Origin: Streptomyces sp. CHD11 | Lineage (GTDB): Bacteria; Actinomycetota; Actinomycetes; Streptomycetales; Streptomycetaceae | Reading direction: 5' to 3' | NCBI RefSeq assembly: GCF_018638295.1 | Contig: NZ_JABTTS010000007.1 | Span: 166,117-230,116, forward strand | DNA length: 64,000 nt | Part shown: one piece after another, positions 44,722 to 52,608 of the stretch | How positions within the stretch are numbered: the stretch's first letter is position 1 | Layout of the letters: the number at the start of each line of letters is the position of its first letter | Made by a program: the position numbers and the translations under genes | The notes under the pieces: model-generated | The model's database searches: none | The model's input: only the letters and a program-made list of their open reading frames with translations | What the model was told of the DNA's origin: nothing

Positions 44722-46155
44722 TCAGCTCCCCGTCGGCCGGACCAGCGCGGCCGCGGTGCGCAGCAGGATGCAGACGTCCTGCCACAGCGACCAGTCGTCG
44801 ATGTAGGCGTTGTCGAACCGGCAGCGGTCCTCGATGGAGGTGTCGCCGCGCAGCCCGTGGATCTGCGCGAGTCCGGTGATGCCGGTACGCATCCGGTGCC
44901 GGGCCGCGTAACCGGGGTACGTCTGGCTGAACTGGGCTACGAAGTACGGACGTTCGGGCCGGGGGCCGACCAGGCTCATGTCGCCGCGCAGGACGTTCCA
45001 CAACTGGAGCAGCTCGTCCAGCGAGGTGCGCCGCAGCATGCGGCAGAACCGGCGCATCTCGTTCTCGTTGGCCACGCTCCACCGGGTCGCCGACTCGTGT
45101 TCGTCGACCGGGCGGTGGGTACGGAACTTCAGCAGCGTGAACGGCTGTCCGTCCCGGCCGATGCGCTCCTGCCGGAACACCACACCGGGTCCGTCACAGA
45201 TCCGCAGCGTCACGGCGCACACCAGCAGCAGCGGGCTGACCAGCAGCAGCAGCGTCCCCGACACCAGGATGTCGAGCATCCGCTTGCCGGCGCCGCCCCC
45301 GTGCGACGGATCGAGGTCCAGCCGGCGGCAGGCGAACCCGGCCAGCCGCTCCCGCGCCGGGTGGAGCGCCTGGTCGGCGTCGACCTCCCAGACCACGCAC
45401 CCCGCACCGGCCAGCGACCGCAGCAGCGGCGCCTGTTCGGCCCGTACCGACGGATGGACGGCGAGCACCGCCCGTACGCCGTTCTGGATGACCGCCCGCT
45501 CGACCTCCTCGTCCGTGCGCAGCACCGGCACGCCCTCGCCGCCGTCCGCCTGACCGGCGACGATCCCGACCGGACGCACCCCGCACCGCGGATGGCGCAG
45601 CACGGCGGCGGCCACGCGCTGCGCGGTCGCCACCGGCCCGACGACGAGCGCGGCCTGCGGATGCCGCCGCAGCGCGGCGCGCCGCCGCCCGTGCACCGCC
45701 GCGCGCAGCGCGCAGCCCGCCGCCACCTGCGCGGCGAGGCCGCTCAGCACGGCGGACGCGGACAGTGTCTGCTCCGGCCGGTACGCCGCCCACAGCGCGG
45801 CGGTCGCCAGCCAGGCGACCGCCGCACCGCCGCACACGGCGGGCAGTTCGTCCAGGAGCCCCGGCCAGGGTGGCCGGGCGGCGCGCGGCCGGAGCAGCAG
45901 CGACGCCAGCACCAGCAGCGCGAGGAGCGAGGGGTGCGGCCGCGTACCGGCGAGCAGGCCCGCGGCGAGCAGGGCGGCGGCGCCGTCCGCGACGAGCAGC
46001 GGAACGGGGGAGGCCGGCCGGGCCGGGGGCCGCGAGGCGGGCAGCCGGGGGCCGGTGTCGGTGTCGGTGCCGCGCTGCGGCATGACGGAGACGGGCGAGG
46101 ATCCGTGCTCCCGCGGCGGTACACCGGGGGAGGGCACGGTACGTTCGGCGGTCAC
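44722..46155 (-). CDS. Polyprenyl glycosylphosphotransferase (initiating sugar transferase)
   Basis: The 477-residue enzyme has an N-terminal membrane domain and a Rossmann-like CoA-binding middle (LVVGPVATAQRVAAAVL). The C-terminal bacterial sugar transferase catalytic domain is KRMLDILVSGTLLLLVSP, VVFRQERIGRDGQPFTLLKFRT, then DELLQLWNVLRGDMSLVGPRPE. It moves a hexose-1-phosphate from UDP-sugar to undecaprenyl phosphate and so starts the repeat unit. The GTG start overlaps the preceding glycosyltransferase stop. Confidence 0.94.
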   Translation of the reverse strand: MTAERTVPSPGVPPREHGSSPVSVMPQRGTDTDTGPRLPASRPPARPASPVPLLVADGAAALLAAGLLAGTRPHPSLLALLVLASLLLRPRAARPPWPGLLDELPAVCGGAAVAWLATAALWAAYRPEQTLSASAVLSGLAAQVAAGCALRAAVHGRRRAALRRHPQAALVVGPVATAQRVAAAVLRHPRCGVRPVGIVAGQADGGEGVPVLRTDEEVERAVIQNGVRAVLAVHPSVRAEQAPLLRSLAGAGCVVWEVDADQALHPARERLAGFACRRLDLDPSHGGGAGKRMLDILVSGTLLLLVSPLLLVCAVTLRICDGPGVVFRQERIGRDGQPFTLLKFRTHRPVDEHESATRWSVANENEMRRFCRMLRRTSLDELLQLWNVLRGDMSLVGPRPERPYFVAQFSQTYPGYAARHRMRTGITGLAQIHGLRGDTSIEDRCRFDNAYIDDWSLWQDVCILLRTAAALVRPTGS

Positions 46156-47447
46156 GAGTGGATGGACTCCCTGTGCTCGGAGGGCTCGACGCGCTGTGTC
46201 GTCCGGTCGGCCTCGGCGTCCCCGATGACCGTCCGGTGCGGGCACGCCCGTGCCCCGGCGGGCCAGGTGCCGAGCAGATCGCGGTAGACGTCGGCGACCG
46301 CCCTCGCGGTCTGCCGCACGTCGTGGAGGGACAGCACATGGCGGCGGCCCCGGTCGCCGAGGGACGTACGCAGCGTCGGGTCGAGCAGCAGCGCGCCGAC
46401 CGTCTCCGCCAGGGCCCGGGGGTCCTCGGGCGGCACCACGCACGGGGCCGCGAAGGAACGCGGCAGGCTCTCGCGGGCGCCGTCGACGTCCGTGACCACC
46501 ACGGGCCGCCCGCAGGCCATCGCCTCCAGCGGGGCCAGCGCCATGCCCTCCCAGCGGGACGGCAGGACGACGAGATCGGCGGCCTGGTACCAGGGCGAGG
46601 CGTCCGCGACGGCGCCCGCGAAGAGGACCGACCCGGGGGCGGCCGCGCGCAGCCGGTCCCGGTCCGGTCCGTCGCCGACCAGGACGAGCCGCGCGTCGGG
46701 CACCCGGCGCAGTACGCCGCTCCAGGCCCGCAGCAGGACGTCCTGCCCCTTCTGCCGGCACAGCCGGCCCACACAGACGGCGAGCGGCGCCTGCGCGGGC
46801 AGTCCGGCCAGCGGCGCGAGCCGGGCCCTTACGGCGGCCGCGGGAGCGGGACGGAAGTGCTCGGGGTCGATGCCGTTGGGGACGACGGTCCACCGGCCGG
46901 TGATGCCGGCGCGGACACCGGTGGCGCGCTCCGCGTCGCTCACGCACACCACCCGGGAGGCCCAGCGGGCGGCCCACCGCTCCCAGCGCAGTGCCAGGGC
47001 GGCGGTGGTGCCGCCCACCGCCTCGAACGACCAGGCGTGCGGCTGGAACACGGTGGGGATCCGGCCGCGCACCGCGAGCCGTCCGGCGAGCCCGGCCTTC
47101 GCGCTGTGCGCGTGCACCAGGTCGGGGCACACGTCGTCGAGCAGCCGGGCAAGTTCCCGTACCTCCCCGACGAGCGAGGCGCCCGGGGACCGGCTCGCCC
47201 GCCAGTGCCGTACCTGCGCGCCCAGCTGCCGGAGCTGGCCGGTGAGCGCGCTGTCGGGGCAGATGGCGGTGACGTCGAGACCGTCCGCCAGCTGGGCCCT
47301 GACCAGATCGGTCACGACCCGGGCGACACCGCCGTCCACGGGCTGGGTGAGGTGCAGGACCCGCGGCCGGCGGCCGGGCACTGACAGGTCCGCGAACACG
47401 GCTTCCTCACTCACGCAGGTGGTCGGGGCGGAGGGCGGCGCACTCAC
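46152..47447 (-). CDS. GT4-family glycosyltransferase
   Basis: The 431-residue GT-B enzyme begins its fold at RVLHLTQPVDGGVARVVTDLV. It has VVPNGIDPEHFRP, a donor domain LAVCVGRLCRQKGQDVLL, and PSRWEGMALAPLEAMACGRPVV with the E-x7-E motif. It probably adds the second sugar to the lipid-linked primer. The GTG at 47447 overlaps the secreted-protein stop (GTGA); a GTG at 47414 is an alternative start that would shorten the N-terminus by 11 residues. Confidence 0.92.
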   Translation of the reverse strand: MSAPPSAPTTCVSEEAVFADLSVPGRRPRVLHLTQPVDGGVARVVTDLVRAQLADGLDVTAICPDSALTGQLRQLGAQVRHWRASRSPGASLVGEVRELARLLDDVCPDLVHAHSAKAGLAGRLAVRGRIPTVFQPHAWSFEAVGGTTAALALRWERWAARWASRVVCVSDAERATGVRAGITGRWTVVPNGIDPEHFRPAPAAAVRARLAPLAGLPAQAPLAVCVGRLCRQKGQDVLLRAWSGVLRRVPDARLVLVGDGPDRDRLRAAAPGSVLFAGAVADASPWYQAADLVVLPSRWEGMALAPLEAMACGRPVVVTDVDGARESLPRSFAAPCVVPPEDPRALAETVGALLLDPTLRTSLGDRGRRHVLSLHDVRQTARAVADVYRDLLGTWPAGARACPHRTVIGDAEADRTTQRVEPSEHRESIHS

Positions 47448-48535
47448 CGCCGGGCGTCGACGGCGGCGAAGAGCACACCGGCCCACGCGGCGTCCCGTTG
47501 CGACGTCAGCCGGAAGACGGCCCGGTCACCGGCGTGCGGCAGGGCCCCCGCGAGGTCGAACACATCGGAGTCGTAGCCGAGGGTGTTGGCGTACGCCGGC
47601 ACGCGCGCGGGGGCGGCGCCCCGGGGGTCGGAGATGCTGGAGTTGAGGACGTCGTCGACCGGATTGGCCCCGTCGGCGAACGCGACGGCCGGGGCGTCGC
47701 CCGCGGTGAGGACGAGGGAGTCGCCGGTGGCGCCGCGGTCGCCGTTGTACGCCACCATTCCCACCAGGCCCCCGGCGCCCGCGGCGAACGGCAGGTCGCG
47801 CAGCGGGAATTCCGCGCCCGCGCGGGAGCCCAGCGGCGCGAATCCGTCCCAGACGCTGAGGTGCCGCAGCGGCTCGGCCGCGTTCTCGTACGCCACCACC
47901 AGCGTCCAGCCGCCCCAGCCGCCGGCCGCGGACCTGCCGCCGGCCACGTTGAGCTGCGCCACCGTGTACATGCCCGGCGAGCTGTCGCGCACCAGCCGGG
48001 TCACGTCCGCGGAGGCCTGGAAGGCGTCCGCCCCGTCCGCGACGCGGTGGCCCACGACGGTGTCCGCGAGCACTTCCTTGTAGTCGCCGCCGGGTTCGGC
48101 GACCAGCACCCGCTCGTTGTCCGCGGCCGGCTTCTGCTCGCCGACGAGCAGGTTGCCGCCCCAGTAGAGGCGGGCGTACGTGACCCGCGAGCCGGCGGGC
48201 AGCCGGACCTCCGCGCGGGAGGAGTTGTAGGTGTTCGGGTCCTTGTCGACGTCGATGTAACTCATGTCGAAGTCGCCGTTCACGCCGTGCGCCGTGCCCG
48301 CCTGCACCCCGCGGCACGAGGAGACCGCGGTACGGCAGGTGGCGGAGGAGTTGGCGGCGCGCACGATGTTGCCGTGCTGCAGGGCCCGGTAGCGCTCGCC
48401 GAAGGCGATGCTGTCCGCCTCCGGCGCGGGCGCGAGGGGCGCGGCGGCCGCGGGGCCGCAGGGCGCGCACAGCGCGGCAAGGGTGAGGACGCCCACCGTC
48501 GCATGGCGAAGCAGCTGACCCAGGGTTTGGCGCAT
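47444..48535 (-). CDS. Secreted protein, DUF3344-like, first gene of glycan operon
   Basis: The 363-residue protein has a signal peptide (to about residue 32). The beta-rich mature part has VNGDFDMSYIDVDKDPNTYNSS, VTYARLYWGGN and GWGGWTLVVAYEN, which I associate with DUF3344-type secreted proteins of actinobacteria. No catalytic site is apparent. As the first gene of the overlapped leftward operon it may be a surface protein that binds or presents the polymer. A clear ribosome site is lacking, but the ATG at 48535 gives a proper signal peptide. Confidence 0.7.
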   Translation of the reverse strand: MRQTLGQLLRHATVGVLTLAALCAPCGPAAAAPLAPAPEADSIAFGERYRALQHGNIVRAANSSATCRTAVSSCRGVQAGTAHGVNGDFDMSYIDVDKDPNTYNSSRAEVRLPAGSRVTYARLYWGGNLLVGEQKPAADNERVLVAEPGGDYKEVLADTVVGHRVADGADAFQASADVTRLVRDSSPGMYTVAQLNVAGGRSAAGGWGGWTLVVAYENAAEPLRHLSVWDGFAPLGSRAGAEFPLRDLPFAAGAGGLVGMVAYNGDRGATGDSLVLTAGDAPAVAFADGANPVDDVLNSSISDPRGAAPARVPAYANTLGYDSDVFDLAGALPHAGDRAVFRLTSQRDAAWAGVLFAAVDARR

Positions 48536-48851
48536 GACCGTCGGAGCCTTTCGGAACAGGTGGCGGCGCCAGGCAGCGGGGACGAGTGCGATGCGTCCGC
48601 CCATGAGGGTGCTTCGGAGGTTCGCAACTCTAGTCACCAAACGGACAAATTCACCGAAATTCGGCTAAGGGTGGCAAGTGTGTTGGAATCGTGAAGCGAG
48701 GGGTGCGTGGCAACCAGCCCGGCACACCGCCTGATCTGGCAGAACGTGCAAGAGGGTGAAGGGGGACACCGAACGGCGCACCCCGGTTGCGGCGGGTCTC
48801 CGGCGCTTTGACGGTGAGCACAAGATCCGAAGCCCCGCGAAAGGAACCTTC
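48536..48851. promoter_or_regulatory. Divergent promoter region of glycan operon
   Basis: This 316-bp gene-free region lies between the leftward operon and a rightward secreted-protein gene. It is noticeably AT-richer around 48620-48700 (TAGTCACCAAACGGACAAAT). No strong palindrome is seen. It must hold both promoters. Confidence 0.5.
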
Positions 48852-49703
48852 ATGCGCGCTCTGCCGCCCCGGCGCCTCGCACTCGGCACCCTGTGCGCCG
48901 CCCTTCTGGCCACCACCACCGGCCCCGCCGCCCTGGCGGCCGACTCGGTACCGGAGCGAGACCGGACGGTCTCCGCCGCCGCGCTGCGCGCACAGGCGCG
49001 GGCCGCCGACGCGCACCCGAGCGACCTCTCCCCGGTCGTCGCCCTGGTGAAGGCCGTGCTCGCCGCGGACGGTGGCCAGCTTCCCCCCGACCGGGCCAGG
49101 GTGCTGGGTGAGGCGGCGCGGGCCGCCGTGGCCGGGGCGGCGGACGACGACCCCTCGACCTCGATCACCATGACGACGGTGACCACGGCCACCTCGTCGT
49201 CGACGGCACAGTCCGCCGCGCCCGCGACCACCCCGGCCCTCACGGACCCGGCGGCCGGCCTGCTCGTGCCGGCCGCCGGGACCACCGGTCTCGCGGACGA
49301 GGCGCTGGGCGCCGTACGGGAGACTCTCGACGGCCTCCTCGACCTGCTGCTGCCGAAGGACGCCACCGCGGCCACCACCGGCCAGGAAACCGCGACCGCC
49401 GCCGAAGAGGATTCGGTGGCCGCGACCGACGAGGAGTCCGCGCCCGCCCAGGAACCGACGGCGGCCGACGACCTGCTGACCCGGGTGGACGACCTTCTCG
49501 ACGCCCTGCTCGGCGCCGACCCCGAGGCGTCCGCCGAGGAGCCGGTCGAGGCGTCCGCCGAGGAGCCGGTCGAGGCGTCCGGGGGAACGCCCACCGAGGT
49601 GACCACCCTGCCCGCACCGGTCGAAGCGGCGCCGGCCACGTCAGCCGGCACCAGCCCGGCCACGGTCCCCGCACTCCCCTCACTTCTGCTGCCGAACTCC
49701 TGA
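48852..49703 (+). CDS. Secreted Ala/Thr-rich protein of unknown function
   Basis: The 283-residue protein has a signal peptide (residues 1-30, ending PAALAAD) and a helical segment to about 95. A low-complexity Ala/Thr/Glu region follows, with two leucine-rich amphipathic stretches (ETLDGLLDLLLPKD; DDLLTRVDDLLDALLGAD). A 24-bp tandem repeat at 49527-49575 encodes EASAEEPV twice. No anchor or enzyme motif is seen. AAAGGAA precedes the ATG. It resembles developmental cell-surface proteins only in composition. Confidence 0.7.
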   Translation: MRALPPRRLALGTLCAALLATTTGPAALAADSVPERDRTVSAAALRAQARAADAHPSDLSPVVALVKAVLAADGGQLPPDRARVLGEAARAAVAGAADDDPSTSITMTTVTTATSSSTAQSAAPATTPALTDPAAGLLVPAAGTTGLADEALGAVRETLDGLLDLLLPKDATAATTGQETATAAEEDSVAATDEESAPAQEPTAADDLLTRVDDLLDALLGADPEASAEEPVEASAEEPVEASGGTPTEVTTLPAPVEAAPATSAGTSPATVPALPSLLLPNS

Positions 49704-49898
49704 AACCCGTGACGGTGCGGTATTCACCCCATCAAGCACCCCATCAAGCCCTGCGCCCATCGTTCCATCAATCGTTCTTGGATTTCATATGAGGACTCGG
49801 CAATCTTCGGCTTCCCGGTTTCCGCTCCGCCCGGGGATCGTTGAGCACGGCGACAGAATTCCCCTCCGGCGCCCCGCGTTGCCGAAGAAAGGAACACG

Positions 49899-50171
49899 AT
49901 GAAGTCCCTGAAGGCTGCCGCCGTTCTTGCCGGGTCCCTGATCGCCGCCGGTGTCGCCGCGCCCGCGTATGCCGCGGACTCCACGGACCTGGCGTCCACC
50001 GGCCTCGACACCGGCCTGCGCACCGCGGTCCCCTTCGAGCTCATGCCGCTGTACGAGTCGGACTCGCTCGTCGACTCCAACCAGGACTCGCTGCTCGGCA
50101 CCACGAAGGAAGCGGCCGCCGTCGTGAACGAGGCCAAGCCGGTGCACGGTGATGTGGGGCTGCGCGCCTGA
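49899..50171 (+). CDS. Small secreted protein
   Basis: This 90-residue protein has a good signal peptide (MKSLKAAAVLAGSLIAAGVAAP, cleavage after AYA near 25). The short acidic mature part lacks cysteine. GAAAGGA precedes the ATG, and a strong hairpin follows the stop, so it is a free-standing gene. It lies in a region of surface proteins. I do not recognise the family. Confidence 0.75.
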   Translation: MKSLKAAAVLAGSLIAAGVAAPAYAADSTDLASTGLDTGLRTAVPFELMPLYESDSLVDSNQDSLLGTTKEAAAVVNEAKPVHGDVGLRA

Positions 50172-50188
50172 AGTCCATGCCGCGGAAT

Positions 50189-50216
50189 TCGGCCCCCGGT
50201 TCTCACCGGGGGCCGA
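50189..50216 (+). terminator. Terminator of small secreted protein gene
   Basis: TCGGCCCCCGGT and ACCGGGGGCCGA form a perfect 12-bp stem with loop TCTC, followed by TTTCCGTTT. It starts 18 bp after the stop codon. Confidence 0.9.
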
Positions 50217-50316
50217 TTTCCGTTTGCCGCTCGGGCGGGAATCGGATGTGCCGCTCGGACGGTCGAGGCTCGACCTCGGAGGGAGGCTCGCGGTCCATGA
50301 CACGCGGGCACGGGAA

Positions 50317-50346
50317 GAGCCCCGGCGCACGAGGCGGCCGGGGCTC
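50317..50346 (-). terminator. Terminator of short chaplin gene
   Basis: GAGCCCCGG (50317-50325) pairs with CCGGGGCTC (50338-50346) with a 12-base loop. It lies 48 bp beyond the stop of the leftward chaplin gene. Confidence 0.75.
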
Positions 50347-50393
50347 CCGGGGTACTACGACGGACGTCCGTGGCCGTAAGTCCCGGTGGTGCG

Positions 50394-50633
50394 TCAGTCG
50401 TTCACGCAGACGTTGCCGGCCGCCGGGTTGAGGAAGCCGACCACGTTCACGGTGTTGCCGCACACATTGACGGGCACGTGGACCGGAACCTGGACCACGT
50501 TGCCGGACACGACGCCGGGCGAGTGGACCGCCGCACCCTCGGCGCCGGAGTGAGCCGAAGCCATTCCGGCGCCGCTGAGCACCACGGCGCCCGTTCCGAG
50601 AGCCAGGGTGGCAGCCTTCGCGATGCGAGACAT
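50394..50633 (-). CDS. Short chaplin
   Basis: The 79-residue protein has a signal peptide ending GAGMASA (about residue 27) and one chaplin domain: SPGVVSGNVVQVPVHVPVNV, then CGNTVNVVGFLNPAAGNVC with the conserved Cys pair. It matches short chaplins of the ChpE/ChpH kind, which self-assemble into amphipathic fibrils that lower surface tension for aerial growth. The ATG at 50633 was preferred over the GTG three bases upstream because the AAGGAGA site is then correctly spaced. Confidence 0.95.
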   Translation of the reverse strand: MSRIAKAATLALGTGAVVLSGAGMASAHSGAEGAAVHSPGVVSGNVVQVPVHVPVNVCGNTVNVVGFLNPAAGNVCVND

Positions 50634-50951
50634 CACGTTCTCCTTACTAGGTCTGGTAAGCGCGGCAGCATGACGCGCGGCCGCACTCTCCGATCAACGC
50701 GGGACACCGGCCCGGGACACGGGGTATGTCCCGGGATCACTCTTTGGTCCACCTTTGTGGCGAACGCTGACCCCGCCACGCGCCGCCATTCCGCCGTCTG
50801 ATGCGCCGCCATACCGCTCTGACCAGGGTCTTCACAGAAAACATACGCATTTGGGCGTTTTGGCTACCGAAAGTCGCAAAGGTCACTTACGTTAGCACCT
50901 GTCAGTGACCGATCCCTTACGGATCGTGTCCACTCGAGAAACGGAGAGGTA
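50634..50951. promoter_or_regulatory. Divergent promoter region: short chaplin / secreted gene A
   Basis: This 318-bp gene-free region serves the leftward chaplin and the rightward small secreted gene. Its last 60 bp (CTGTCAGTGACCGATC and on to GAGAAACGGAGAGGTA) recur before the paralogous gene at 51842. This marks the shared promoter and leader of the duplicated unit. Confidence 0.6.
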
Positions 50952-51227
50952 ATGCGCAAGTACCAGAAGGCCGCCGTCGTCATGGCCATGCTCGGCAGCG
51001 TCGGCTTCCTCGGCGCCGGCACCAGCTTCGCGGGTGACGAGCCGGAGTTCGAGCTCAACAACAAGCAGGCCAACGCGTGCTCGCAGGAGAACACGGTTCA
51101 GGGGCTGATCAACGTCACCGACGCCAACGTCCCGATCGCCGCGCTCCTGGGCCTCAACAACGTCGAGGACGAGACCACGAACGCCGTGAGCTGCGCCAAC
51201 GGCCTTGCCATCGGCGGCAACGACTGA
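50952..51227 (+). CDS. Small secreted two-Cys protein A (duplicated unit, copy 1)
   Basis: The 91-residue precursor has a signal peptide (MRKYQKAAVVMAMLGSVGFL, cleavage near AGTSFA). The mature part has LNNKQANACSQENTVQGLIN, an ALLGLNNVED hydrophobic turn and a second Cys in NAVSCANGLAIGG. The two cysteines and alternating hydrophobic/Asn pattern recall surface-active aerial-hypha proteins, but it is not a chaplin or rodlin. It may be of the small neck-protein type, which is a guess. GGAGAGG precedes the ATG. It is closely paralogous to 51842-52111. Confidence 0.85.
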   Translation: MRKYQKAAVVMAMLGSVGFLGAGTSFAGDEPEFELNNKQANACSQENTVQGLINVTDANVPIAALLGLNNVEDETTNAVSCANGLAIGGND

Positions 51228-51252
51228 CGCTGCTCAGCTGATCGAATCAGGT

Positions 51253-51286
51253 CCCGGGGCCCGGACGCAGATGTCCGGGCCCCGGG
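51253..51286 (+). terminator. Hairpin between secreted genes A and B
   Basis: CCCGGGGCCCGGAC and GTCCGGGCCCCGGG form a perfect 14-bp stem with loop GCAGAT. A matching hairpin follows the second copy at 52128-52176. It may end most A transcripts while letting some reach B. Confidence 0.85.
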
Positions 51287-51367
51287 CCTGTCCGGTTCCA
51301 TGACCGTTCCGCACGCCCATGACCGGCCCGCCGCGCAGGCGCCGGGGGCGACCTTGGGAGACAACAG

Positions 51368-51652
51368 ATGATCAAGTCGAGAAGTATCGCGTCCACGGCC
51401 GCGGGAGTCCTCGCCGGCTTCGCCCTGATCGGCGCCGGCGCCGGCCCGGCCGCCGGTGCCGAGGGGCCCGGCGGGTGCGTCGACGACGGCAGGGGCACCG
51501 TCCGCTGTGTGCAGGTGACCGAGGAGCGGCTCACGGTCGACCGGGACGGGACGGTCCGCCACGCCATCAGCGGCTCCGAGCCGGCCTGCTCCGCCTCGGC
51601 CGGCGGCATCTCCTGCGAGACCAGCGTGACCACGGACCGCGGAAAGTCCTGA
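51368..51652 (+). CDS. Small secreted four-Cys protein B (copy 1)
   Basis: The 94-residue precursor has a signal peptide ending GPAAGAE (about residue 31). The mature beta-rich domain has four cysteines (GGCVDDGRGTVRCVQ; SEPACSASAGGISCET). This spacing suggests two disulphides. It is about half identical to 52235-52513 and keeps all four Cys positions. The function is unknown; secretion and position beside chaplin genes suggest a cell-surface role. Confidence 0.8.
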   Translation: MIKSRSIASTAAGVLAGFALIGAGAGPAAGAEGPGGCVDDGRGTVRCVQVTEERLTVDRDGTVRHAISGSEPACSASAGGISCETSVTTDRGKS

Positions 51653-51841
51653 CCCTCGCCATTGAATTGTCAGCTTTTACGCTGATCACCTAGGCGCGCT
51701 ATTGCGCCACACGTGCCCAATCAAGGCAACTCCGCGATTCGGCGTTTCACCCGCTGATTGACGAAGTGAATTCGCCTAATCTTGGCAACTGTCAGAGACC
51801 GGTTCATTTCGAACTGTGTCAACGCGAGAAATGGAGAGGTA

Positions 51842-52111
51842 ATGCGCAAGTTCCAGAAGGCCGCCGTCGTGATGGCCATGCTCGGCAGCGTCAGCTTCCT
51901 CGGTGCCGGTATCAGCCACGCCGGCGACGAGCCGAGCGCTGAACTCAACAACAAGCAGACCAACGCGTGCTCGCAGAAGAACACGACTCAGGGTCTCATC
52001 AACATCGACGACCTCAACCTCGCGCTGGCCATCCTGGGTCTCAACAACGTCGAGGACTCCGACACCGACGCCGTGAACTGCACCAACGGCCTCGCGCTGG
52101 GCGGCGAGTGA
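51842..52111 (+). CDS. Small secreted two-Cys protein A' (copy 2)
   Basis: The 89-residue protein shares with copy 1 the signal peptide (MRKFQKAAVVMAMLGSV), the NACSQ and VNCTNGLALGG cysteine regions and the GLNNVED turn. Even the leader sequence GAGAAATGGAGAGGTA is conserved. An earlier in-frame GTG at 51782 is not used, because the signal peptide and ribosome site define 51842. The pair clearly arose by tandem duplication together with gene B. Confidence 0.87.
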   Translation: MRKFQKAAVVMAMLGSVSFLGAGISHAGDEPSAELNNKQTNACSQKNTTQGLINIDDLNLALAILGLNNVEDSDTDAVNCTNGLALGGE

Positions 52112-52127
52112 TCACCATCAGGTGATC

Positions 52128-52176
52128 GGGCAGGCCCGGGGCCCGGATGCGTCATGTCCGGGCCCCCGGGCCTGCC
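52128..52176 (+). terminator. Hairpin between secreted genes A' and B'
   Basis: A 20-base left arm (52128-52147, GGGCAGGCCCGGGG...) pairs with 52156-52176 with a single bulge and a loop of about 8 bases. It is the counterpart of the hairpin after copy 1. Confidence 0.85.
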
Positions 52177-52234
52177 CGCATATGGACGCAGAAAGACTTC
52201 GCCGACCGCGGGGTCGACCGTGAGGAAAAGGTAA

Positions 52235-52513
52235 ATGATCAATTCGAAGAAGTTCGTCGCGACGGCCGTCGGGATCCTGGGAAGCTTCGCTCTGCTCGGT
52301 GCCGGCGCCGTCCAGGCCGTGGGCGCCGAGAACGCCGTCCAGTGCGCCGGTGACGGCAAGGGCGACACGCGCTGCGTGCAGAAGCACGAGTACCAGGTCA
52401 CCACCGACGAATACGGAAAGCTCCGCATCGACAACGAGTCGGCGCAGAACTGCACCGGGTCGCACGGAATGTCCTGCGTGTCCACCCTGGTCGTTCCCGG
52501 CGAGAAGTCCTGA
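52235..52513 (+). CDS. Small secreted four-Cys protein B' (copy 2)
   Basis: The 92-residue protein has a signal peptide (MINSKKFVATAVGILGSF to about residue 31) and four cysteines at positions matching copy 1 (VQCAGDGKGDTRCVQ; QNCTGSHGMSC). It ends in a similar PGEKS tail, compared with DRGKS in copy 1. The ATG has GAGGAAAAGGTAA upstream. It ends the A-B-A'-B' array before a very long terminator. Confidence 0.82.
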   Translation: MINSKKFVATAVGILGSFALLGAGAVQAVGAENAVQCAGDGKGDTRCVQKHEYQVTTDEYGKLRIDNESAQNCTGSHGMSCVSTLVVPGEKS

Positions 52514-52548
52514 CGCGTCAGCCGCTTCTGGCGTATTCGCCGGTCGTA

Positions 52549-52606
52549 CCGGTCATGGATGAGGGCCGGAACCCGACACCGGGTTCCGGCCCTCATCCAT
52601 GACCGG
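52549..52606. terminator. Long perfect bidirectional terminator
   Basis: A 27-bp perfect stem (52549-52575 with 52580-52606) has a 4-base loop ACAC. It lies between the rightward secreted gene B' and the leftward hydrolase gene and probably stops both. Confidence 0.92.
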
Positions 52607-52608
52607 CG

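Noticed and set aside
43387..46287. 966-codon plus-strand frame across ligase and sugar transferase genes
   Set aside because: It is antisense to two membrane enzymes with clear motifs, and its composition is Gln/Arg/Pro-rich.
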